Part shown: one piece after another, positions 1 to 5,586 of the stretch
Layout: every line of letters starts with the position of its first letter
Numbering within the stretch: position 1 is the first letter of the stretch
Origin: an uncultured Bacteroidales bacterium
GTDB lineage: Bacteria; Bacteroidota; Bacteroidia; Bacteroidales; Muribaculaceae
NCBI GenBank assembly: GCA_900552315.1
Contig: URZM01000131.1
Coordinates: forward strand, 1 to 6,021
Direction: 5' to 3'
Length of the DNA: 6,021 nucleotides
Made by a program: the position numbers and the translations under genes
The notes under the pieces: generated by a model
What the model was told of the DNA's origin: nothing
The model's input: the letters and a program-made list of their open reading frames with translations, nothing else
Databases searched by the model: none

Positions 1-596
1 ACTTGAAAGCACCTCATATCACCTTGTTACCCAATACTTCCGGCGTGAGAACCGCCAAAGAGGCCGTGTTCGCCGCGCAACTGGCGAGAGAGGCTCTCGG
101 CACGAACTGGCTGAAACTGGAAATACATCCCGATCCCAAATACCTGTTGCCCGACCCTGTGGAGACGCTCCGCGCCACCGAGGAGCTCGCGGCGGACGGG
201 TTCGTGGTGCTTCCATACGTGCAGGCGGACCCGGTGCTGTGCAAGCGCCTGGAAGAGGCGGGAGCGGCGGCCGTGATGCCGCTTGGCGCGCCCATAGGCA
301 CGAACAAGGGACTTCGCACGCTCGACTTCCTGGAAATCATCATAGAGCAGAGCCGGGTGCCGGTGGTGGTGGACGCGGGCATAGGAGCGCCCTCGCACGC
401 GGCACACGCCATGGAGCTCGGCGCAGACGCGGTGCTGGTTAACACGGCCATAGCCGTGGCCGGCAATCCGGTGGAGATGGCCCGCGCCTTCGACGAGGCC
501 GTGAAGGCAGGTCGCCGCGCCTACCTGGCCGGACTGGGCGCCGTAGGCACATACGCCGCCGCCAGCTCTCCCCTCACCTCATTCCTTAACAAGTAA
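1..596 (+). CDS. thiG: Thiazole synthase ThiG, 3' part (5' end outside window)
   Basis: ThiG condenses 1-deoxy-D-xylulose 5-phosphate, dehydroglycine and the thiocarboxylate of ThiS into the thiazole phosphate moiety of thiamine in the cytoplasm. The visible 197 codons match the ThiG (beta/alpha)8 barrel from the ITLLPNTSG segment to the end. They include WLKLEIHPDP, whose lysine (nt 114-116) corresponds to the Schiff-base lysine (K96 in B. subtilis ThiG), then AAAVMPLGAPIGTNKGL and VVVDAGIGAPSHAAHAMELGADAVLVNTAIA, the phosphate-binding region. ThiG is normally about 255-260 residues, so roughly the first 60 residues lie upstream of the window. The TTG at position 3 is an internal Leu codon, not a start. 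The gene ends with TAA 20 nt before thiC, as expected for an operon. Seen: motifs and frame. Known: family function. Confidence is very high. Confidence 0.96.
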   Translation, partial: LKAPHITLLPNTSGVRTAKEAVFAAQLAREALGTNWLKLEIHPDPKYLLPDPVETLRATEELAADGFVVLPYVQADPVLCKRLEEAGAAAVMPLGAPIGTNKGLRTLDFLEIIIEQSRVPVVVDAGIGAPSHAAHAMELGADAVLVNTAIAVAGNPVEMARAFDEAVKAGRRAYLAGLGAVGTYAAASSPLTSFLNK

Positions 597-616
597 CCCG
601 ACTATAAAGACCAACC

Positions 617-2335
617 ATGAAGATAAGCGACATAGACGTTTCGTCATATCCCAATTCAGAGAAGATTTATGTTTCCGGCAAGCTTTTCCCGGACCTGCGC
701 GTGGGAATGCGCAAGGTGCATCAGTATCCCACGGTGAAAATCGAGGAGGGCAAGCGTGTGGAGTATCCCAATCCCGACATCGTGGTGTATGACACCTCCG
801 GACCCTATACCGACCCCTCCGTGGAGATAGACCTGTACAAGGGCCTTCCGCGCACCCGCGAGGCCTGGGTGGAGCGCCGTGGCGACACAGAGGTGCTTGA
901 GAGCATCACCAGCGAGTACGGGCGCATGCGCCTGGCGGACCGGAGCCTGGACGAGATACGTTTCCCGGTGCACCACAAGCCTCGCCGCGCCAAAGAGGGG
1001 AAGCGTGTGACGCAGCTGCATTATGCCCGCAAAGGGGTGGTCACCCCCGAGATGGAGTATGTGGCCATACGCGAGAACCTGAACAACGCGGAGCTGGGCA
1101 TAGAGAGCCACATCACCCCTGAGTTCGTGCGCGACGAGATAGCGGCCGGGCGTGCCATCATTTCCGCCAACATCAACCATCCGGAGGCGGAGCCGATGAT
1201 CATAGGGCGCGCCTTCTCCGTGAAGCTGAACACCAACATAGGCAACTCGGCCCTCTCCTCGGGCATCGAGGAGGAGATAAGCAAGGCCGTGTGGAGCTGC
1301 TACTGGGGCGGCGACACGCTGATGGACCTCTCCACGGGAGACAACATACACGAGACCCGCGAGTGGATAATCCGCAACTGCCCCACGCCGGTGGGCACGG
1401 TGCCCATATACCAGGCGCTGGAGAAGGTGAACGGCGACGTGAGGAAGCTGACCTGGGAAATCTACCGCGACACGCTTATCGAGCAGGCCGAGCAGGGTGT
1501 GGACTATTTCACCATCCATGCCGGTGTGCTGCGCGAGCACGCCGACCTGGTGGGCGACCGCCTCACGGGCTGCGTGAGCCGAGGCGGCTCCATCATGACG
1601 CAGTGGTGCGTGCTGCATGGCGAGGAGAGCTTCCTCTATACCCATTTCGACGAGATATGCGAGATACTCAACAAGTATGACGTGGCCATAAGCCTGGGCG
1701 ACGGCATGCGTCCCGGCTCCACGCACGACGCCAACGACCGCGCCCAGTTCTTGGAGCTTGAGGTGCTCGGGGAGCTGACCGAGAAGGCCTGGAAGCATGA
1801 CGTGCAGGTGATAATCGAGGGCCCGGGCCATGTGCCCATGCACAAGATACGCGAGAACATGGAGAAGCAGCTCAAGTGCTGCCACGAGGCCCCGTTCTAC
1901 ACGCTCGGCCCCCTGACCACGGACATAGCCCCCGCCTACGACCATATCACCTCGGCCATAGGCGCGGCCATCATCGGCAACCTGGGCACGGCTATGATAT
2001 GCTACGTCACCCCGAAGGAACACCTGTCGCTGCCCACGCTACAGGATGTGCGCGAGGGAGTGATCGCCTACAAGATAGCCGCGCATGCGGCGGACCTGGC
2101 CAAGGGTTTCCCGGGCGCTGACGTCAGGGACGACGCCCTGTCCAAGGCCCGCTTCGAGTTCCGCTGGAAAGACCAGTTCAACCTGAGCCTGGACCCGGAG
2201 AAGGCCCGCGCCTACTATCTGGAGAGCCGCCGCAACGCCCCTGACGCGGACGACAAGTTCTGCACCATGTGCGGCCCCAATTTCTGCGCCATGCGCATAT
2301 CCCAAAACATAACTGAAGAATGTACGAGGAACTGA
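617..2335 (+). CDS. thiC: Phosphomethylpyrimidine synthase ThiC
   Basis: ThiC is the non-canonical radical-SAM enzyme that rearranges 5-aminoimidazole ribotide into HMP phosphate, the pyrimidine half of thiamine. The 572-residue protein is full length for the shorter Bacteroidetes type (E. coli ThiC is 631) and begins with a family-typical KIYVSGKLFPDLRVGMRKV region. The C-terminal CX2CX4C motif (CTMCGPNFC, C549/C552/C557) binds the 4Fe-4S cluster. H405 in EGPGHVP and H469 in PKEHLSLP have the same 64-residue spacing as the metal-binding His426/His490 of Caulobacter ThiC. MRPGSTHDANDRAQ and APAYDHITSAIG are also intact. The ATG at 617 is preceded by an A-rich stretch (ataaaga) and no real Shine-Dalgarno site, which is usual in Bacteroidota. 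The 3' end overlaps the thiH start by 16 nt. Nothing suggests decay. Confidence 0.98.
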   Translation: MKISDIDVSSYPNSEKIYVSGKLFPDLRVGMRKVHQYPTVKIEEGKRVEYPNPDIVVYDTSGPYTDPSVEIDLYKGLPRTREAWVERRGDTEVLESITSEYGRMRLADRSLDEIRFPVHHKPRRAKEGKRVTQLHYARKGVVTPEMEYVAIRENLNNAELGIESHITPEFVRDEIAAGRAIISANINHPEAEPMIIGRAFSVKLNTNIGNSALSSGIEEEISKAVWSCYWGGDTLMDLSTGDNIHETREWIIRNCPTPVGTVPIYQALEKVNGDVRKLTWEIYRDTLIEQAEQGVDYFTIHAGVLREHADLVGDRLTGCVSRGGSIMTQWCVLHGEESFLYTHFDEICEILNKYDVAISLGDGMRPGSTHDANDRAQFLELEVLGELTEKAWKHDVQVIIEGPGHVPMHKIRENMEKQLKCCHEAPFYTLGPLTTDIAPAYDHITSAIGAAIIGNLGTAMICYVTPKEHLSLPTLQDVREGVIAYKIAAHAADLAKGFPGADVRDDALSKARFEFRWKDQFNLSLDPEKARAYYLESRRNAPDADDKFCTMCGPNFCAMRISQNITEECTRN

Positions 2336-3480
2336 AGCAAAGTCCGTTCGGCCACGGATTCGCAGACATCATAGACCAATACAGCTGGGAGGACACCATC
2401 CGGGCAGTGGAAAGCTCCACGGAGGGGGATGTGCGGCGCGTGCTGTCCAAGGCAGCGGCCAACAGGACACAGCTTGGCGTAGAGGATTTCATGGTCCTCA
2501 TATCGGACGCGGCAGACCCCTTCCTGGACGAGATGGCGGCCCTCTCGCGACGCTTCACCCAGGAGAGGTTCGGCAAGACGATGAGCATGTACATCCCCAT
2601 GTATGTGAGCAACGCCTGCACGAACAAGTGCGTGTATTGCGGTTTCAACCATGACAACCCCTTCGCGCGCACAACCCTCACCATGGACCAGATACGCCGC
2701 GAGTGCGAGGCCATAAAGAAGCTCGCTCCCTTCGACAACATACTGATAGTGAGCGGCGAGTATCCGTCGCTGTGCGGCGTGGACTACCTGGAGAAGGCGC
2801 TGGGCGTGTGCCGCCCCTTCTTCAACAACATGACCATAGAGGTGCAGCCGATGAAGACGGAGTTCTACGAGCGCCTGACCCATGCCGGGCTGAACGGGGT
2901 GGTGTGCTTCCAGGAGACGTATCACCGCCAGGCGTACAAGAAATATCATCCTCGAGGCATGAAGAGCCATTTCGAGTGGAGGCTCAACGGCTTCGACCGC
3001 ATGGGGCAGGCCGGGGTCCACAAGATAGGTATGGGCGTGCTCATAGGTCTGGAGGACTGGCGGGCCGACATCACGATGCTGGCCCGGCACCTGCGCTATT
3101 TGCAGAAGAGGTATTGGCGCACGCGCTACTCGGTGAATTTCCCGCGCATGCGTCCCAGCGAGAGCGGCTATCAGCCCAACGTGGTGATGAGCGACAGGGA
3201 GCTTGCGCGTCTCACCTTCGCGTTCCGCCTGTTCGACCACGAGGTGGACATCTCATACTCCACGAGGGAGAATCCGTCGTTCCGCGACGGGATGATGACG
3301 CTGGGCGTGACCTCCATGAGCGCCGGGAGCCAGACGGAGCCGGGCGGGTATGCCTGCACGCCGGAGGCCCTGGAGCAGTTTGAGGTGAGCGACAGCCGCA
3401 CGCCCGCAGAGGTGGACGCGTCCATACGCGCCCACGGCTACGAGCCGGTCTACAAGGACTGGGACGCGGTATTCGACTGA
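2320..3480 (+). CDS. thiH: 2-iminoacetate synthase ThiH (radical SAM tyrosine lyase)
   Basis: ThiH cleaves tyrosine with a 5'-deoxyadenosyl radical into dehydroglycine (2-iminoacetate) and p-cresol; ThiG uses the dehydroglycine. The protein has 386 residues, close to the 377 of E. coli ThiH. Its radical-SAM signature CX3CX2C is C100/C104/C107 in CTNKCVYCGF. Family segments follow in order: FDNILIVSGE, IEVQPMKTEFYERL, VVCFQETYHRQAYKKYHPRGMKSHFEWRL, GMGVLIGLEDWR, YSVNFPRMRPSE, STRENPSFRDGMMTLGVTSMSAGSQTEPGGY. The ATG at 2320 lies inside the thiC end in a different frame, so translation is probably coupled. ThiH rather than ThiO fits an anaerobe, because the enzyme is oxygen-sensitive. In Bacteroides operons, as I recall, thiF often follows; here only repeat-rich non-coding DNA does, so thiH seems to be the last gene. 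Confidence is very high. Confidence 0.97.
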   Translation: MYEELKQSPFGHGFADIIDQYSWEDTIRAVESSTEGDVRRVLSKAAANRTQLGVEDFMVLISDAADPFLDEMAALSRRFTQERFGKTMSMYIPMYVSNACTNKCVYCGFNHDNPFARTTLTMDQIRRECEAIKKLAPFDNILIVSGEYPSLCGVDYLEKALGVCRPFFNNMTIEVQPMKTEFYERLTHAGLNGVVCFQETYHRQAYKKYHPRGMKSHFEWRLNGFDRMGQAGVHKIGMGVLIGLEDWRADITMLARHLRYLQKRYWRTRYSVNFPRMRPSESGYQPNVVMSDRELARLTFAFRLFDHEVDISYSTRENPSFRDGMMTLGVTSMSAGSQTEPGGYACTPEALEQFEVSDSRTPAEVDASIRAHGYEPVYKDWDAVFD

Positions 3481-3497
3481 AAGAGGCTCCGGGTGTT

Positions 3498-3578
3498 CAG
3501 CCCCTCCGGGGCTGTCGCCTGGAGGACATATAACCCCGGGGTTAACAAAGTTGTTGCCCCTCCGGGGCGCACTGCGCC
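3498..3578. repeat. REP-like cluster of GC palindromes after thiH
   Basis: Three palindromic units sit within 81 nt, starting 17 nt after the thiH stop. The first is a perfect 7-bp hairpin, CAGCCCC-TCC-GGGGCTG (3498-3514). The second is the perfect 14-bp palindrome TAACCCCGGGGTTA (3531-3544). The third is GCCCC-TCC-GGGGC (3556-3568), in which 13 nt are identical to and in the same direction as 3500-3512. It overlaps a further dyad, GGCGC-ACT-GCGCC (3566-3578). A degenerate GCTCCGGG (3486-3493) may be a decayed extra copy. Two identical hairpins around a central palindrome look like a REP/BIME-type mobile intergenic repeat of the kind moved by Y1 (RAYT) transposases; that origin is an inference. 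The hairpins may protect or end the thi mRNA, but no U-tract follows any of them. Confidence 0.7.
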
Positions 3579-3580
3579 GT

Positions 3581-3727
3581 GCCGCATTGGATAAGCTCTT
3601 GGTCCCGAAATTGCCGGGAGCTTTGTCTGTTTCTCAGAAGAAGAACAGGATAGACAGATTGCTGAGGGAGTTAAGAATCAAAGGTGTCATACAGGCCGGC
3701 AAGGATAGAAAATGGAGTCTCGCGTGA
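3581..3727 (+). pseudogene. Start-less C-terminal remnant, AlbA_2/Schlafen-type ATP-binding protein tail (winged helix)
   Basis: This frame is open to the TGA at 3725-3727 and reads AALDKLLVPKLPGALSVSQ followed by KKNRIDRLLRELRIKGVIQ and AGKDRKWSLA. The pattern (LDKLL..KLP..L...QKKN+I..LL+.LR.KG.I...G..+.W.L) is what I know from the C-terminal winged-helix end of Bacteroidetes AlbA_2-domain (Schlafen/COG2865-like) putative ATP-binding or transcriptional-regulator proteins. The frame runs open upstream through the palindromic repeats but has no ATG and no plausible start, and the helix-forming sequence begins right where the repeats stop. Its base composition is more A/T-rich than the neighbouring genes. 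I infer a fossil: the rest of the gene was deleted or replaced, perhaps with the repeat cluster at the breakpoint. The remnant status is fairly clear; the family name is from memory of the pattern only. Confidence 0.55.
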
Positions 3728-3768
3728 ACGCGAAAAAAACGCGAAAAAACGCGAAAAAAAACGCGAAA
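3721..3768. repeat. Tandem CGCG / A-tract array
   Basis: CGCG occurs at 3721, 3729, 3740, 3750 and 3762. The last four are separated by runs of 7, 6 and 8 adenines, giving unit lengths of 11, 10 and 12 nt, and the final one is followed by AAA. This is an imperfect short tandem repeat with a period near one DNA helical turn. Phased A-tracts of this length are known to bend DNA, so the array probably curves the helix about 130 bp upstream of the next gene. It also overlaps the end of the gene remnant. It could equally be a slippage product with no role. Confidence 0.75.
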
Positions 3769-3782
3769 CCCATGCCGGTTTC
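3765..3782 (-). terminator. Hairpin next to T-tracts, terminator-like on the - strand
   Basis: GAAACC (3765-3770) and GGTTTC (3777-3782) form a perfect 6-bp stem with a 6-nt loop. Read on the - strand, the stem is followed by GCG and then eight T residues, and by two more T-runs, so it resembles a weak intrinsic terminator for leftward transcription. The stem is only half GC and is separated from the T-run by three bases. No gene on the - strand is visible to the right that would need it, so it could just be a chance dyad at the edge of the A-tract array. Confidence 0.3.
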
Positions 3783-3893
3783 ATCGCTTGAATCTGAGAT
3801 GTAGCGGCTTAAATGATTGGTAATCAGCTGTAATTTGAGCTGGTGTGCCCTCGGATTATTGCAAGAGTGCGAAATAAATAACAAGAACGTTTT
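3783..3893 (+). promoter_or_regulatory. A/T-rich leader of the secreted phosphatase-like gene, with two linked dyads
   Basis: This stretch must carry the start signals of the gene at 3894 if that gene has its own promoter. Two adjacent inverted repeats share the bases CA: TGATT-GGT-AATCA (3814-3826) and CAGCT-GTAATTTG-AGCTG (3825-3842). They could form an operator or a small leader structure. No good match to the Bacteroides -33/-7 pattern (TTTG and TAnnTTTG) is visible; TAATTTG at 3831-3837 is one base short of it. The last 25 bases before the ATG are A/T-rich with no Shine-Dalgarno site, the normal type of translation start in Bacteroidota. Confidence 0.3.
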
Positions 3894-5513
3894 ATGAATA
3901 TGCTGAAACGACTGATAAGTGGGGTGTGCTGTCTGCCGGTGGCGTTGTTGGCCGTCGGTGTGGGCGCCCGTGGGGCGCAGGTGCAGCAGGGGGAGGGTAT
4001 TCCGGCGCGGCCTAAGCTGGTGGTCGGCATAGTGGTGGACCAGCTGCGGACGGATTATCTCGAGTATCTCACGCCGCTGATGGGGCGGGGCGGATTCGGG
4101 ACCTTGGAGGCCAAGGGTACCTATCTGCGCGACGTGCAGTATGCCCCGGCGCGTCTTGACGCCGTCAGCTCCACGGCCATGTTGCTGACGGGCGCGACTC
4201 CGGACCGCACGGGCGTGGCGTCGGCGCGTACCTGGAACGCCGCGCACATGAAGCTGACCCCGACCCTCGCCGACCCTGAGTTCATAGGCAATTTCACCTC
4301 CGAGACATATTCTCCCCGCACCCTGCGGCTGAGCACGGTGACGGACGAGGTGATGATAGACGGCGCGGGGCTGGGGCAGGCGTGGGCCGTGGCCATAGAC
4401 CCGCAGCAGGCCGTGACGCTGGCCTCCCACGCCGGCACGGGCGCCCTGTGGCTGGACCGCAATACGGGAAAGTGGTGTTCCTCCACCTATTACAAGGATA
4501 TGCCCTCCGTGGCCTCGGACCGCAACTATCGCCACTCCCTGTCGTCGCGCCTGGACACCATGCAGTGGAAACCCCTGCTGCCGCTCGAGCGCTATCCGGG
4601 GCTTCCGGCGCAGAAGCGATATTATCCGTTCCGCTACACTTTCCCCACCCGCAGCAAGGATGTGTACGAGCAGTTCGCCGCGTCGCCCAAGGGCAACACG
4701 GAGGTGACGGACCTGGCGCTGGACTGTCTGCGCTCGCTGAATCTGGGCAACCGGGGCGATGCCATAGACATGCTGTGCGTGGGTTACAGCGTCGCCCCGT
4801 TCAAGTATGTGAAGGACGGGGACTACCGTCTGGAGCTGATGGACGCGTACCTGCGTCTGGACCGGGAGATAGCGCGTCTGCTGTCGGCTGTGGAGAAGGC
4901 CGTGGGAGCGGGCAACGCGCTCGTGTTCCTGGTCAGCACAGGCTATTATGACGACGCCACCATAGATGACGAGAAATACCGTATCCCCTCGGGCACCTTC
5001 TCGGTGAAGCGTGCCATCTCGCTGCTCAACGCGTTCCTGACGGCACGTCACGGCCAGGGGAACTATGTGGACGCGTACGCCGACGGGGCCATGTATCTGA
5101 ACCGCAAGCTGCTGGAGCAGAAGGGGGTGGAGCTGGACCTGGCGGCCCGCGAGGCGAAGGAGTTCCTGGTGAAGATGAGCGGCGTGGAGGCGGTCTACAC
5201 CATGAGCGACCTGCTGTCGGCCTCCACAGCCGAGGAGGATGGCCTGCGCCTGTGCGTGGACCCCAAAGGGGGCGTGGACCTGGTGCTGGAGATAAGTCCC
5301 GGCTGGCTCCTGAGCGACGACACCGCTTATCCTGTGCAGACGCGTCCGGTGCGCCACGGACGCTATATGTCTCCGGCTCTGCTCATGGGACCCGGTGTCG
5401 CCGCCGGACAGAGGGTGGACACCCCTGTGCCCGCCACCTCCATAGCCCCGACTGTCGCCACGGCGCTTCGCATACGCCAGCCCAACGGATGCCGCACGGC
5501 TCCTGTATTTTGA
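3894..5513 (+). CDS. Secreted PafA-type alkaline phosphatase-fold protein, probably catalytically dead
   Basis: The 539-residue protein starts with a signal peptide (K5/R6, hydrophobic residues 7-23, likely cleavage after VGA at residue 25 or after A28; no lipobox) and should be periplasmic. RPKLVVGIVVDQLRTDYLEYL (39-59), the LLTG turn (97-100), SPRTLRLSTVTDEV (140-153), GALWLDRNTGKWCSSTYY (183-200), ELMDAYLRLDREIA (314-327) and MSPALLMGPGV (492-502) follow the order of PafA from Elizabethkingia/Chryseobacterium, a member of the alkaline phosphatase superfamily (PF01663-like). Of the PafA zinc ligands and nucleophile only Asp38 survives, as D49. By-eye alignment puts A90 at the Thr79 nucleophile, A111 near Asn100, D169 and Q171 at Lys162 and Arg164, P302 and V306 at Asp305 and His309, T349-G350 at Asp352-His353, and M492 at His486. 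The fold is kept while the active site is gone, so a binding or structural role is likelier than hydrolysis. The frame is intact. A second ATG at 3900 is an equally possible start. Confidence 0.88.
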   Translation: MNMLKRLISGVCCLPVALLAVGVGARGAQVQQGEGIPARPKLVVGIVVDQLRTDYLEYLTPLMGRGGFGTLEAKGTYLRDVQYAPARLDAVSSTAMLLTGATPDRTGVASARTWNAAHMKLTPTLADPEFIGNFTSETYSPRTLRLSTVTDEVMIDGAGLGQAWAVAIDPQQAVTLASHAGTGALWLDRNTGKWCSSTYYKDMPSVASDRNYRHSLSSRLDTMQWKPLLPLERYPGLPAQKRYYPFRYTFPTRSKDVYEQFAASPKGNTEVTDLALDCLRSLNLGNRGDAIDMLCVGYSVAPFKYVKDGDYRLELMDAYLRLDREIARLLSAVEKAVGAGNALVFLVSTGYYDDATIDDEKYRIPSGTFSVKRAISLLNAFLTARHGQGNYVDAYADGAMYLNRKLLEQKGVELDLAAREAKEFLVKMSGVEAVYTMSDLLSASTAEEDGLRLCVDPKGGVDLVLEISPGWLLSDDTAYPVQTRPVRHGRYMSPALLMGPGVAAGQRVDTPVPATSIAPTVATALRIRQPNGCRTAPVF

Positions 5514-5554
5514 GGGGCCGTATGGGCTGAGTCCGATCATTCTCCTGCGGCGGA

Positions 5555-5586
5555 TTTGCTGATTAGGTGGATTATGTCTAAATTTG
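5555..5586 (+). promoter_or_regulatory. Bacteroides-type promoter match over the GH3 start
   Basis: TTTG at 5555-5558 is followed after 20 bases by TAAATTTG at 5579-5586, a full match to the Bacteroides sigma-ABfr pattern TTTG-N19-21-TAnnTTTG. Transcription would start around 5592. That is downstream of the first ATG (5574) of the GH3 gene and almost on the paired ATG codons at 5592 and 5595. Either the match is accidental and the gene is read through from the gene before, or the real translation start is one of the later ATGs on a nearly leaderless mRNA. Confidence 0.4.

Noticed and set aside
3..5. TTG at position 3 as the start of thiG
   Set aside because: Starting here would lack about 60 conserved N-terminal residues of ThiG; the window simply cuts the gene.
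656..2023. A 455-codon open frame antisense to thiC
   Set aside because: It is a mirror of thiC codon bias: no recognisable domain, a composition dominated by Val/Ala/His/Leu, and full overlap with a highly conserved gene.
2215..3240. A 341-codon open frame antisense to thiC/thiH
   Set aside because: It overlaps the Fe-S motifs of two certain genes on the other strand and shows no family features.
3498..3514. Hairpin after thiH as a standard rho-independent terminator
   Set aside because: The stem is strong but the loop is followed by GC-rich sequence and no U-tract; it is better explained as part of the palindromic repeat cluster.
3721..3768. Regular repeats as a small CRISPR array
   Set aside because: The units are 10-12 nt with A-only spacers; there is no repeat of 23-37 nt, no unique spacers and no cas gene.
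3830..3837. TAATTTG region as the -7 promoter element of the phosphatase-like gene
   Set aside because: The spacing inside the motif is one base short of TAnnTTTG and no TTTG lies 19-21 bases upstream.
3894..3980. Lipoprotein signal peptide using C12 or C13
   Set aside because: The residues before either cysteine (SGV, GVC) do not form a lipobox, and the hydrophobic stretch continues well beyond them to a better signal peptidase I site.
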